The notes below the pieces were generated by a model, which worked only from the letters and a program-made list of their open reading frames with translations, did not search any database and was not told the origin of the DNA. Shown piece after piece: positions 54,393-63,623 of a DNA stretch of 64,000 bases (the stretch's first letter is position 1; each line of letters starts with the position of its first letter). The DNA is from an uncultured Parasphingopyxis sp. (GTDB lineage: Bacteria; Pseudomonadota; Alphaproteobacteria; Sphingomonadales; Sphingomonadaceae). Made by a program: the position numbers and the translations under genes. The stretch spans positions 163,229 through 227,228 of the forward strand of contig CAMYKP010000009.1 of assembly GCA_947259005.1 (NCBI GenBank), given 5' to 3'.

Positions 54393-57300
54393 ATGTTCGA
54401 CCCAACGCTTTTCAGTGGCGGTGCACTATTCACTCAGGACTATCTGGGCGAGGGCATAATTGGGTCGCGTCAATATCAAGGCGTCGATGCGGCGGCTATC
54501 AGGAATCAGCTGGGAGAAATTTTTTCTGGCTTCCCCCACGCCAGCAATCCGAACGAAGCGACAACCGAAAATGACCTTGTCTGGCCGGTGCTGGAAGCGC
54601 TGGGCTGGAAGGACTTTCTCACCCAGCAAAACCTGTCCGACAAAGGGCGTGTGGACGTGCCGGACGGGCTGCTGTTTATCGATGCCGAATCCAAGGCGAC
54701 GGCTAACGAACATCCGGAAGAATGGAAGCGCTACCAATTCGGCGCGGCTGTAGTGGAAAGCAAGCGCTGGGGCCGGGCGCTGGACCGGGCAGAGGGGCGC
54801 AAGGGCGGCGATCGCGATACGCCTTCAACCCAGTTGCTGCGCTACCTGAGGCGTATCGATGATTATACGCGCGGGGCTTCGCGTTGGGGAATTCTGACCA
54901 ATGGCGCACGCTGGCGGCTCTACTATGCTGGCGCTCGTTCCACGATCGATGAATATCTGGAGCTTGACCTTGCCCGGATCATGGGGCTGAATGGCGACCT
55001 GCTCGATACCGGAATAACGGATGAAGATCGCGATCATTGGCTGCAGGTCTTTGTCGCTCTTTTCAATCGTTCCGCATTTGAACGCGCTACGCCCGATGCC
55101 CCTAGCTTTTTGGAACGCGCCCGCAAGGATGCCGCTTTCTACGAAGAACGCGTGGCCAAAAGCCTTTCGGAACTTGTGTTCGACCGGCTTTATCCGACAC
55201 TGGGCAAGGCAGTAGCGAAAGCCGCGCCAGCCGATGCTGCGCTGGACGATATAAGGCAGGCAACGCTGATCCTGCTCTATCGCTTGCTCTTCATCCTTTA
55301 TGCAGAGGATCGCGGCTTGTTGCCGGTGAAGGACCCGCGCTTTGACGATTACGCGCTACGTGGTGCACGGCTGGACGTGGGTAGGCGCATGGACGAAGGC
55401 GATTCCTTCTCCAGCGTAGCTCGCCATATCTGGGCGCGCTTCTCCAGCCTGTCCGAGATGATCGACAAGGGCGATCCATCCGTAGGCCTTCCTCCATATA
55501 ATGGCGGACTGTTCAGTGCTTCCCAGCCGCTTTTGAACGATATCCGGCTGGGCGATGATGTTATGGCCGAAGCGCTCGATATCCTGTCTTGGGAAGAGCA
55601 TGACGGACGGCGGCGCTATATCAATTATCGCGATCTTTCGGTGCAGCAACTGGGTTCGATTTACGAACGACTTTTGGAATTCGAGCTGGTCCGTGAAGAC
55701 GGAGACGAGCTGGAAATTCGCCCCAATATTTTCGCCCGCAAGAATAGTGGCAGCTACTACACGCCGGATGAGCTGGTGCTGTTGATTCTGGACGAAACGC
55801 TGGAGCCTTTGATTGCCGATGCACACAAGGCGTTTAATGATCGGCTGGCTAGCCTGAAACGGGGCGATAGCGAGGATTTCAAGTTTTCCGAACTACAAAA
55901 AGTGGACCCGGCAACTGCGATAACCCGGTTGCGCATATGTGATCCGGCGATGGGTTCGGGGCATTTTCTTGTGTCACTGGTGGACCGGCTGACTAATCAC
56001 GCACTTAATGCAGTGGCTGAGGCTGCGGCACTGGCGATGCGGGAGCTGGAACTGGAATATGAAAGTCCGGTTTCGGAAGAAGTGCGCAGGGTTCGCACCA
56101 CGATACGAGGGAATGCGCAAGACGAAGGTTGGGCTTTGAGCGAGGAGCAGTTGGACGATCCCCAACTGGTCAAACGCATGATTCTGAAGCGTTGCGTATA
56201 TGGCGCGGACAAGAATCCGATGGCGGTAGAACTGGCCAAGGTCTCGCTATGGCTGCACACCTTTACCGTCGGAGCGCCGCTTAGTTTTATCGATCATCAT
56301 CTTGCAGTTGGGGACAGTCTGTTCGGCTTGTGGGTGCGCGATGCGATCGACAAGGCGGGTAAGGGCGGCGAGTTGTTCCTGCACGAACCGCTGCAACGCG
56401 CACAGACTCAGGCGCGTGTAATGGAGACGATCGAAGCACTGACCGATGCCGAGATTGGCGAGGCACACCGCAGCGCGGAAATGTGGGAAGGAGTGGAGGC
56501 GCAGACTGGCGAGTTGGACGGCTTTGTAAGCTTTGTCCATGCGCTCGACTGGTTAAACTTGAAGTCTCCTGTTGAAAAGGCAGCGATACAAGCCTTGCTG
56601 ACAAGTCAGTTTGGAGACCCAATCCCGATTATTCGCGGCAAGGAAAGGCCTGTTGTGCGTCAATCTGGATTTGAAAAATCAGGTAGCACTGACCGCCTCA
56701 AATCTCAGAAATTCAAAAATGCAGAACTGCTTGATTGCCTGATTGATATTCTTGAGTCTGCGCACGAGCTGATCGAAGAAGAGCGGTTCCTGAACTGGCA
56801 AATTCATTTCCCTGGCGTATGGGCAAACTGGGCAAGTGCGGAGCTGGAAGGCGGCTTTGATGCCGTCGTGGGCAACCCGCCATGGGACCGGATCAAGTTG
56901 CAACAATTGGAGTGGTTTGCGGCGCGTAAACCGGAAATCGCGAAGGTGCAGCGGGCTTCTGATCGCAAGAAGTTGATCGCTGCGCTCAGGGATGATGAAG
57001 ATCCTTTGTATGACGACTATTTAAGGGCAGACCGTCGCGCGGCGGATGCAATGCGAGTTGCTCGTCTCGGAGGGCACTATAGGCTTCTTAATCAAGGTGA
57101 TATCGACATCTACAAGCTTTTTGTGGAGCGATCCTTGAATCTCGTTAAACCGAAGGGCATGGTTGGCTTGTTGACGCCAGTTGGGGTTGGTGCAGACCGA
57201 TATGCGGCAGATTTTTTCTCCTACATTACTTCATCCAAGCGTCTGAAGACGTTTCTGGCATTCGAGAACAAAAGGCATTGGCTGTTTGCTGATGTCCATG

Positions 57301-58538
57301 CTGAAGACCAGCCGACAGTTTCTATTTTTTCCGGTGGTGGACGAACCTTCGATAGTTTCAAGTATGCGGTAAAACTTCACGAAATACCCAATAGTTCAAC
57401 TGGCGTTGTTCAGTCGCTAAATTGGGAGTTATTGAGAAGCGTGAATCCGAATACAGGGACCGCGCCGATGTTGAGGAATGCCGCCGATCTCCCGATCATC
57501 ACGGCAATCTATTCACATATACCGGTTCTCGTGGATCGTTCAGGTGAACAAGCCAAAAGCGCTTGGCTCGCGAAATATTATACGATGTTCCACATTACAA
57601 ACGATAGCAAAAAATTCAGAATTGAAGAGGAGCTTTCGGAGGTCGAGGGAGCTTGGCCCATCGGGAGTGAGAAGTGGGATTCAGCTACAGGCAAGTGGCT
57701 TCCATTGCTTGAAGGAAAAAGCATTCAAATTGACAATCACAGGTACGCAGGAATCAGGTTTTCCGATAGCGGTACGAGTGGTCAAGGAATCAGTGTACGA
57801 AGCAACGCCAATCAGCTTAAAGATAGCAAATTTTCGACCAAGCCTAGGTATTGGATAAATGAAAATCAGATCGAACTTGAAGGCGAATATTATTTTGCAT
57901 TCAACGGTATTTGCAACTCAAATAACGAACGGACACTAATTTCGGCGATTGTTCCTCTACGTGGTTTTGGAAATTCGCTACCGCTGATAATTTCAAAATT
58001 GCAGCATTCAGAAGCATACCTTCAGGCAAACTTCGGTTCCATTTTGTTGGACTATGTTCTTCGTCAAAAACTTCAAAGTCGGAATCTAAACAAGTATATT
58101 GTCGAACAGCTTCCGGTTATCCCGCCAGCCGCCTACACACGCGAATTCGGACCCAAAAGCGCCGCCGAAATAGTGCGAGAAGCGGTGTTAGAACTCACCT
58201 ATACCGCGCACGATATGGCTGCCTTCGCGCGCGACATGGGCCATTTGGACGAAGCTGGGGAAGTCCTGCCCCCCTTCGCATGGGACGAAGACCGGCGGCT
58301 GCGTTTACGGGCCAAACTCGATGCGCTTTATTTCATTCTCTACGGTGTGTTCGATCCCGAACTGCCCGGCCATGACGCGGCACAGGCGCGCGACGATATC
58401 CACTATATCTATTCCACCTTCCCCATCGTGGAGCGAGAGGAGGTGAAACGCTGGGGTAGCTACCGGAGCCGCGACCTGTGCCTCGCATGGATCAACGCGC
58501 TAGTAGCCGGGAAACCGGATGCAGAAATCGAGGGGTAA
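54393..58538 (+). CDS. Type IIG-like restriction-modification enzyme (Eco57I-type methylase)
   Basis: The 1381-residue single chain has a PD-(D/E)xK-like nuclease start (E59, PD at 90-91, ESK at 122-124), a long helical domain, an N6-adenine methyltransferase with motif I DPAMGSG (517-523) and motif IV NPPW (828-831), then a target-recognition region. The recognition region (about 57080-58110) is visibly richer in A/T than the rest. Such enzymes cut unmethylated DNA and methylate their own, defending against phage. No separate specificity gene is present. The nuclease assignment is the least certain part. Confidence 0.85.
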   Translation: MFDPTLFSGGALFTQDYLGEGIIGSRQYQGVDAAAIRNQLGEIFSGFPHASNPNEATTENDLVWPVLEALGWKDFLTQQNLSDKGRVDVPDGLLFIDAESKATANEHPEEWKRYQFGAAVVESKRWGRALDRAEGRKGGDRDTPSTQLLRYLRRIDDYTRGASRWGILTNGARWRLYYAGARSTIDEYLELDLARIMGLNGDLLDTGITDEDRDHWLQVFVALFNRSAFERATPDAPSFLERARKDAAFYEERVAKSLSELVFDRLYPTLGKAVAKAAPADAALDDIRQATLILLYRLLFILYAEDRGLLPVKDPRFDDYALRGARLDVGRRMDEGDSFSSVARHIWARFSSLSEMIDKGDPSVGLPPYNGGLFSASQPLLNDIRLGDDVMAEALDILSWEEHDGRRRYINYRDLSVQQLGSIYERLLEFELVREDGDELEIRPNIFARKNSGSYYTPDELVLLILDETLEPLIADAHKAFNDRLASLKRGDSEDFKFSELQKVDPATAITRLRICDPAMGSGHFLVSLVDRLTNHALNAVAEAAALAMRELELEYESPVSEEVRRVRTTIRGNAQDEGWALSEEQLDDPQLVKRMILKRCVYGADKNPMAVELAKVSLWLHTFTVGAPLSFIDHHLAVGDSLFGLWVRDAIDKAGKGGELFLHEPLQRAQTQARVMETIEALTDAEIGEAHRSAEMWEGVEAQTGELDGFVSFVHALDWLNLKSPVEKAAIQALLTSQFGDPIPIIRGKERPVVRQSGFEKSGSTDRLKSQKFKNAELLDCLIDILESAHELIEEERFLNWQIHFPGVWANWASAELEGGFDAVVGNPPWDRIKLQQLEWFAARKPEIAKVQRASDRKKLIAALRDDEDPLYDDYLRADRRAADAMRVARLGGHYRLLNQGDIDIYKLFVERSLNLVKPKGMVGLLTPVGVGADRYAADFFSYITSSKRLKTFLAFENKRHWLFADVHAEDQPTVSIFSGGGRTFDSFKYAVKLHEIPNSSTGVVQSLNWELLRSVNPNTGTAPMLRNAADLPIITAIYSHIPVLVDRSGEQAKSAWLAKYYTMFHITNDSKKFRIEEELSEVEGAWPIGSEKWDSATGKWLPLLEGKSIQIDNHRYAGIRFSDSGTSGQGISVRSNANQLKDSKFSTKPRYWINENQIELEGEYYFAFNGICNSNNERTLISAIVPLRGFGNSLPLIISKLQHSEAYLQANFGSILLDYVLRQKLQSRNLNKYIVEQLPVIPPAAYTREFGPKSAAEIVREAVLELTYTAHDMAAFARDMGHLDEAGEVLPPFAWDEDRRLRLRAKLDALYFILYGVFDPELPGHDAAQARDDIHYIYSTFPIVEREEVKRWGSYRSRDLCLAWINALVAGKPDAEIEG

Positions 58539-58543
58539 CGAGA

Positions 58544-58864
58544 ATGCGGCAAGCGTTAATATTTGCTGGGATGTTCACGCTCTTGGCTTGCGGAAGCGCT
58601 GGCGATTACGAAGACCTTTCTGACTACGAAGGCGAGGAATTCGCCGGGGAAAGTTATGAAGAGTTCGATGAGCGCCGCGATAGCTACGAAGGTAGTCGCG
58701 GCTCTTTTAGAGGGTATGGTTGCACGGAAGATTGCGGCGGTCACGAGGCAGGCTACGCATGGGCAGAAGAAAATGGGATTGAAGACCCCGGTGACTGCGG
58801 TGGCAATAGCTGGAGTTTTGAAGAAGGCTGCATTGCCTATGCCGAAGATCAGGCAGAATATTGA
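58544..58864 (+). CDS. Small acidic lipoprotein
   Basis: The 106-residue protein has a lipobox TLLACG (Cys at residue 15) and a Ser/Asp/Glu/Tyr-rich linker, then GYGCTEDCGGHEAGYAWAEE and DPGDCGGNSWSFEEGCIAYAED with four cysteines. I recognise the C-terminal GCTEDCGGHEAGY pattern in small proteins of many proteobacteria, function unknown. It starts 5 bases after the restriction-modification gene. Confidence 0.78.
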   Translation: MRQALIFAGMFTLLACGSAGDYEDLSDYEGEEFAGESYEEFDERRDSYEGSRGSFRGYGCTEDCGGHEAGYAWAEENGIEDPGDCGGNSWSFEEGCIAYAEDQAEY

Positions 58865-58906
58865 AAGCTGCTTCTGTTTCAGCCTGATGATTTCGTGGAG
58901 GAGCGA

Positions 58907-59497
58907 ATGTTCGACAATCCTACACTGGAGCGTTTGACGGTTGATGCTACGCGCGAAATCGAAATCTACGCCTCATTTGATCACGCGGATCGCCGATTTA
59001 TCGCGCATTCGCTTTCGCATTTACCCCCTTGGCCCAATGCTATCGGTGGCCTCCATGAACCAGAAAATCCGCCATGGCCGTTTAAGCAATCAGATCGGGA
59101 AGCGGAAGAAAGAGCGATCGCCTATCAAGATGCGGGTCTTTTGCGTTCGGCGAACCGATACGGAACTGAAGGTCAACGAATGCGGCGAGAGGCGTTTGGA
59201 ATATTGTTGGCGATGGCGAAGGTAGATGTGAAGTGGAAGAGGCTGGGCCAGGAACCCCAGTTTATATTCTGTTATGAACGGCTCGCAGGGCATTTCTGGC
59301 GCGAACTGCTTGTGCCATGTTGGCGGGAGGCCGTTTTTCAAAGCAGAAGGAAAGGTCCAACGCAGCTTCCTCTCGATCGGCGGATTCGAGACGACCTTTC
59401 CGTACCCAACAAGCTAGAACGCGATCCGCCACCACGTTTCTATCCAACCCTCGCCGATGCAGACGCTTTTGACGCTCCATTGCTGGGGGGACTTTGA
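58907..59497 (+). CDS. Hypothetical protein, unknown function
   Basis: The 196-residue protein starts at ATG 58907 with GGAGGAG just upstream. It is soluble and has no recognised motif beyond WPNAIGGLHEPENPPWPF and FWRELLVPCWREAVFQ. Its stop lies directly before the ATG of the next gene, so they are co-translated. Function unknown. Confidence 0.65.
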   Translation: MFDNPTLERLTVDATREIEIYASFDHADRRFIAHSLSHLPPWPNAIGGLHEPENPPWPFKQSDREAEERAIAYQDAGLLRSANRYGTEGQRMRREAFGILLAMAKVDVKWKRLGQEPQFIFCYERLAGHFWRELLVPCWREAVFQSRRKGPTQLPLDRRIRDDLSVPNKLERDPPPRFYPTLADADAFDAPLLGGL

Positions 59498-60127
59498 ATG
59501 GGCGGCTGGGGATCAGGACGAACGGGTGGCAGGCCGGTTGCAGATGAAGCGCTGAAAATTGACTGGGCGTGGATGATGCGGACGCGGCGGGCGGTGCCGG
59601 GACAGCGAATATCTGGCGGGCTTTACTGGACCCGGGGCGGTGAGCCGTGCAGCAATATCAGCTATGTGTGCGACATGACCGATCCTGAATATGGCGGCAT
59701 GGACCTTAGCTTTACGGCGAAAAACCGCTGGGACGGAACGAGCAAGAGCTACAAACAGCATGTGCAGCTGTCCTACTCCGAACCGAATTATGGCGGGAAG
59801 AGGTGGTGGATGCATTGCCCGATCAACGGCGATCGCGTCGCCAAGCTGTATCTCCCGGCGGGCGGCGATGTCTTCGCCAGCCGCAGGGCATGGAAGGTTG
59901 GCTATACGTCCCAGCGCAAGGGGCCGCGCGACCAGTGCTTTGAAAGGCTGTTCAGCCTCCAGAGGCGGCTGGGGTGCGAACAGGGTTGGGAACAGCCCAT
60001 ACGACGCCCCAAAGGTATGTGGCGACGCACCTATGAACGTTTCGAGCGACGCTATTGGGAACTGGATGCGGAATGCGCGTACCAGATGATGGGTGTGTTG
60101 AAATTGCTGGAGCGTGAGACCAGTTAG
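59498..60127 (+). CDS. MGGWGSGR-family protein, unknown function
   Basis: The 209-residue protein begins MGGWGSGRTGG, followed by LYWTRGGEPCSNISYVCD and WWMHCPINGDRVAKLYLPAGG, with a basic C-terminal region (LRRLGCEQGWEQPIRRPKGMWRRTYERF split about 165-195). I recall this N-terminal pattern in a family frequent on mobile elements, with no known function. It abuts the preceding gene and is 3 bases before the HD gene. Confidence 0.75.
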   Translation: MGGWGSGRTGGRPVADEALKIDWAWMMRTRRAVPGQRISGGLYWTRGGEPCSNISYVCDMTDPEYGGMDLSFTAKNRWDGTSKSYKQHVQLSYSEPNYGGKRWWMHCPINGDRVAKLYLPAGGDVFASRRAWKVGYTSQRKGPRDQCFERLFSLQRRLGCEQGWEQPIRRPKGMWRRTYERFERRYWELDAECAYQMMGVLKLLERETS

Positions 60128-60130
60128 ACC

Positions 60131-60685
60131 ATGTTAACCGAACGATTTGATATAGCCTTGGCATATGCCAGCGAAGCGCACCGTGATCAGTTTCGCAAGG
60201 GAAGCGGTGTTCCCTATATTGCGCATTTGCTTGGCGTTGCGTCGATCGCGCTGGAATATGGTGCAGACGAAGATCAGGCTATTGCTGCGCTCCTGCATGA
60301 TGCCGTTGAGGATCAGGGCGGCCTTGAACGGCTGGAGGATATTCGCAGCCAGTTTGGCGACCGCGTGGCGGGCATCGTGGCCGACTGCACGGACAGCCAT
60401 GTTATCCCGAAGCCACCTTGGCGTGAACGCAAAGAGCAATATGTCGAGAGCCTTGATGGCAAGCCAATTGCATCGTTATTGGTATCGCTGGCGGACAAGA
60501 CACATAACGCGGAAGCGATCGTTGCCGATCTGGAGCGATCGGGCGATGAAGTATGGACGCGATTCACTGGTAAGCGTGATGGCACGATTTGGTATTATGA
60601 AACGCTGGTCGTTATCTTTGCGAGACTGGTGCCGGGTAAAGAGGGGCGTTTCGCGAAGGCTGTTGCGGCGATGAAAGCCTATTAA
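60131..60685 (+). CDS. Small alarmone hydrolase-like HD protein
   Basis: The 184-residue HD protein matches the (p)ppGpp hydrolase pattern of RSH proteins: H32 in YIAHLLGVA, H56-D57 and E60-D61 in LLHDAVEDQGG, and D122 in LADKTHN. Spacing equals that of SpoT/MESH1. No synthetase, TGS or ACT domain is present, so it is a stand-alone hydrolase. It may lower alarmone levels or act as the antitoxin-like partner of a toxic synthetase, but no synthetase is seen in the window. Confidence 0.85.
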   Translation: MLTERFDIALAYASEAHRDQFRKGSGVPYIAHLLGVASIALEYGADEDQAIAALLHDAVEDQGGLERLEDIRSQFGDRVAGIVADCTDSHVIPKPPWRERKEQYVESLDGKPIASLLVSLADKTHNAEAIVADLERSGDEVWTRFTGKRDGTIWYYETLVVIFARLVPGKEGRFAKAVAAMKAY

Positions 60686-60728
60686 GGGCGCAGCTTTGCG
60701 TGAGACAGTTGCAAGTTTGCAAGCTGCA

Positions 60729-60753
60729 TGTCTGCTAATGACCCATTGCGGAC
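60729..60753. repeat. Intergenic repeat copy a (TCTGC...GCGGAC)
   Basis: TGTCTGCTAATGACCCATTG followed by CGGAC. It resembles two further copies at 61323-61350 and 63680-63707 and looks like a degenerate palindromic element. Confidence 0.45.
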
Positions 60754-60825
60754 GCACAACGGGGCAAGCTCGAATTTCTGCTCATACCGGCAATTTGCTA
60801 AGATGATCGATGGAGGACGAAGCAA

Positions 60826-61125
60826 ATGAACTCGAACAAACCATGGTGGGAGCGACTGGACGGGGATTTGTTCGAGGACCATTTTGCCAAAGATGAGGAA
60901 GGCCGGACCGCTCTGTTCGCAAAGGCTGCGCGGGGAGACATGGAAGGAGTGAAAGAGATTATTTTCTCTCTCACTGGCACGGGTGTGGGTCCGCAGCGGC
61001 GTGCATTGATTGAAGTTAAAGATCGTCAAGGCCAGACGGCCAGTGACGTGGCGCGCGATGCCGGCCATGTAGACATTGCCGAACTGCTAGATCATGAACG
61101 CATTAGAATGGAATATTACGAGTAA
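60826..61125 (+). CDS. Ankyrin-repeat-like small protein
   Basis: The 99-residue protein shows one clear ankyrin repeat (KDEEGRTALFAKAARGDMEG) and a second (KDRQGQTASDVARDAGHVDIAELL, about 65-88). It has a strong GGAGGA site before the ATG. Such proteins mediate protein contacts; the partner is unknown. Confidence 0.72.
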   Translation: MNSNKPWWERLDGDLFEDHFAKDEEGRTALFAKAARGDMEGVKEIIFSLTGTGVGPQRRALIEVKDRQGQTASDVARDAGHVDIAELLDHERIRMEYYE

Positions 61126-61400
61126 TACATCGTCGCTTATCGACAGTGCCCTTTTAGTGAACTTTGTTGGGATAAACTTCATTTGGCATGAATCGATAGA
61201 CAATTTTTGATCGTGAGGCTTGCCTTATCCAACAATATCGCCGTCAGTTAAGCGACTGCTCTGCGTCGTTAGCGATCGTTCGGTGTTGCTATCGGTAACT
61301 TCCGCATTCGGCCAATTGCAGACGTCTGCTTTGCGCCCCAAAAGCGGATATGATGATTTTGCCTTTCGGATTTTCCCGCTAACTAGATGTCTGTCTTGGT
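61126..61400. other. Intergenic space between ankyrin-like and TPR genes
   Basis: A 275-base region between convergent genes that includes a copy of the intergenic repeat (61323-61350). No terminator was seen. Confidence 0.4.
61323..61350. repeat. Intergenic repeat copy b
   Basis: CGTCTGCTTTGCGCCCCAAA then AGCGGATA. It shares the pattern TCTGCTTTxGxxCCxAAAGCGGA with copies a and c. Confidence 0.45.
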
Positions 61401-63623
61401 TCAGGCAGGAAGCCAGCGCATGGATGGAGGCGTTCTGCACATACGCCTGGGCATGGCCGTTTCCTGGCCATCGATGATCACAATATCCGTGACAATGAGA
61501 CAGCTCCGTCCAGCCGCTTCCTCAGTAGTACCTTCTGCTTCGCCGCGTGCTAATCGCTGCACGGTTGCCAAGTTTACACGGGCAGCAACCGCATCATCGT
61601 GCTCTGAGCCGTGAGCCCGCTCGCGACTTTCCAGCACCAAGCGAAACAGCACTTCCGCTTCAGCGTACCGGCCCTGCTCCTGCAAAGAAATAGCGAGATT
61701 GTTGGCAGTTGTCAGAGTTTCGGGGGCGTCCGGCCCCATCTGGTCTTCTGCAACTGTCCGGGAACTTTCCATAAGTTGTTGAGCTTCGGCGTGACGCCCT
61801 TGCGAGATCATCAAACTCGCAAGATTGTTGATCAAAGTCAGCGTGAGTGGATGGTTGGGCCCAATCACTCGACCGCTCGCTTCAAACGCCTGTCGATAGA
61901 GCGGTTCGGCTTCGTTTGAACGGTTCTGCGATTGATATAACAGCGCCAGATTATTGATAGTTACGAGCGTATCCGGGTGCTCTTGACCTAGCACGCGTTC
62001 TCTTGCCTCGAGCGCGCGCAGAAAAAGCGCTTCTGCTTCATCATACCGGCCTTGAATACGGTATAGGATGGCCAGGCCATTGAATGACGCCAGGGTATCA
62101 GGGTGATCAGGCCCCAAGGTGCGTTCACGCGCTTCCAGCGCGCGTAGAAAAAAACGCTCTGCTTCATCATACCGGCCTCGGCTAGTGTACAAGACCGCGA
62201 GATTATTGACCGAGACCAATGTTCGGGGGTGCTCCGATCCAAGCGTGCGCTCTCGTGTTTCCAGTGCACGTTGATGTAACCGTTCAGCTTCATCATATCG
62301 GCCGAGGTTGGTGAAAAGTTCCGCCAAACCATTAACCGAAATCAGAGTTTGTGGATGATCTCGTCCCATTGTGCGCTCAAGACTGGTCAGAGCACGTTGA
62401 TGGAGCGGCTCTGCTTCCAGGTATCTGCCTTGCCGCATAAACAGTATGGCTAAATCTTTGACCGAGCGCAGCGTATTAATGTGATCCCCCCCTAATGTCC
62501 TTTCACGAATTTCCAGTGCGCGAAGTTGAAGTGGTTCAGCTTCAGAATAACGGCCGTTTCTTGCATAGAGTGCGGCAAGATTGTTTAGTGAATAGGTTGT
62601 GTGGGGATGGTCTGCTCCCAAGGTACGTTCGCGTGTCTCTAGTGCGCGCAGATGGAGCAATTCCGCGTCATCGTAGCGGCCCTGATTGTCGAGAAGCACA
62701 GCAAGATTGTTTAGTGAAGTAAGTGTATCGGGATGTTCCGGTCCTCTGTTTCGCTCATTGGTCTCCAGAATTTGCCTGTATAGAGGTTCGGCTTCTTCGA
62801 ATCGTCCCCCCAGTCTGTAGAGTTCCGCAAGGTTGTTGATGGTATGTAGCGTGTCAGGATGCTCGGCACCCAATGTGCGTTCGCGTGCCTCGAGTGCCCG
62901 CTGGACGAGCGGTTCCGCTTCGGCGAACCGGCCCTGGTTCCTGTATAGAGCCGCCAGATCATTGACCGATGTAAGAGTGTCGGGATGCTCGGCACCCAAA
63001 GAGCGTTCGCGGGCCTCCAATGCCCGCTGATAGAGCGGTTCCGCCTGATCGTAGCGGCTTTGCACAAGGTAGAGTCCGGCAAGATTATCTACCGAGGATA
63101 GCGTATCGGGATGATCAGCGCCCAAGGTGCGTTCGCGCGCCTCGAATGCCCGCTGGACGAGCGGTTCCGCTTCGGCGAACCGGCCCTGGTTCCTGTATAG
63201 AGCCGCCAGATCGTTGACCGAAGTAAGAGTGTCGGGATGCTCGGCACCCAAAGAGCGCTCGCGAGCCTCCAATGCCCGCTGATAGAGCGGTTCCGCCTGA
63301 GCGTAGCGGCCTTGAGAGTGGTATAGATCAGCCATGTTATTGACCGAACCAAGTGTGTCGGGATGCTCTCGGCCCAGGGTTCGCTCCCGCTCCTCGAGCA
63401 GATGCCGGAATAGCGGTTCCGCTTCCGCATATTGGCCGGATTGGTAAAGTTCTATAGCCCTGTCAAAATGATTTTCCTCGGCTTGCACCTTGCTTCCAGA
63501 CGCTATGGCGGAGACAAGCAAGAAAACGGGCACGGCCGTTTGCCATGCGCTCTCTATCCGTTCACGAAATGCCTTACTGGTGATTGTAAGGACTCCCTTA
63601 TTGCGGCCATTAAGGGGTGGCAC
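61401..63623 (-). CDS. Fifteen-repeat TPR protein (kinesin light chain type)
   Basis: The 740-residue protein starts at GTG with AGGTGG 5 bases upstream. A hydrophobic segment (AVPVFLLVSAIASGSKVQA, about 30-48) is a signal or anchor, then 15 repeats of 42 residues follow, each with Y-x-E-A-E-x-L-x-x-R-A-L and H-P-x-T-L. Repeats of this kind bind partners. An 84-residue (252-bp) unit is almost identical at 62868-63060 and 63120-63312, a recent duplication. Function unknown. Confidence 0.85.
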   Translation of the reverse strand: MPPLNGRNKGVLTITSKAFRERIESAWQTAVPVFLLVSAIASGSKVQAEENHFDRAIELYQSGQYAEAEPLFRHLLEERERTLGREHPDTLGSVNNMADLYHSQGRYAQAEPLYQRALEARERSLGAEHPDTLTSVNDLAALYRNQGRFAEAEPLVQRAFEARERTLGADHPDTLSSVDNLAGLYLVQSRYDQAEPLYQRALEARERSLGAEHPDTLTSVNDLAALYRNQGRFAEAEPLVQRALEARERTLGAEHPDTLHTINNLAELYRLGGRFEEAEPLYRQILETNERNRGPEHPDTLTSLNNLAVLLDNQGRYDDAELLHLRALETRERTLGADHPHTTYSLNNLAALYARNGRYSEAEPLQLRALEIRERTLGGDHINTLRSVKDLAILFMRQGRYLEAEPLHQRALTSLERTMGRDHPQTLISVNGLAELFTNLGRYDEAERLHQRALETRERTLGSEHPRTLVSVNNLAVLYTSRGRYDEAERFFLRALEARERTLGPDHPDTLASFNGLAILYRIQGRYDEAEALFLRALEARERVLGQEHPDTLVTINNLALLYQSQNRSNEAEPLYRQAFEASGRVIGPNHPLTLTLINNLASLMISQGRHAEAQQLMESSRTVAEDQMGPDAPETLTTANNLAISLQEQGRYAEAEVLFRLVLESRERAHGSEHDDAVAARVNLATVQRLARGEAEGTTEEAAGRSCLIVTDIVIIDGQETAMPRRMCRTPPSMRWLPA

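Noticed and set aside
54393..58538. PglX of a BREX system or DrmMII of DISARM
   Set aside because: No brxA-C, pglZ, drmA/B or other partner genes are present; the nuclease-like N-terminus fits a type IIG enzyme better.
61600..63450. Regular repeats suggesting a CRISPR array
   Set aside because: The period is 126 bases and keeps an open reading frame of 42-residue TPR units; there are no spacers and no cas genes.
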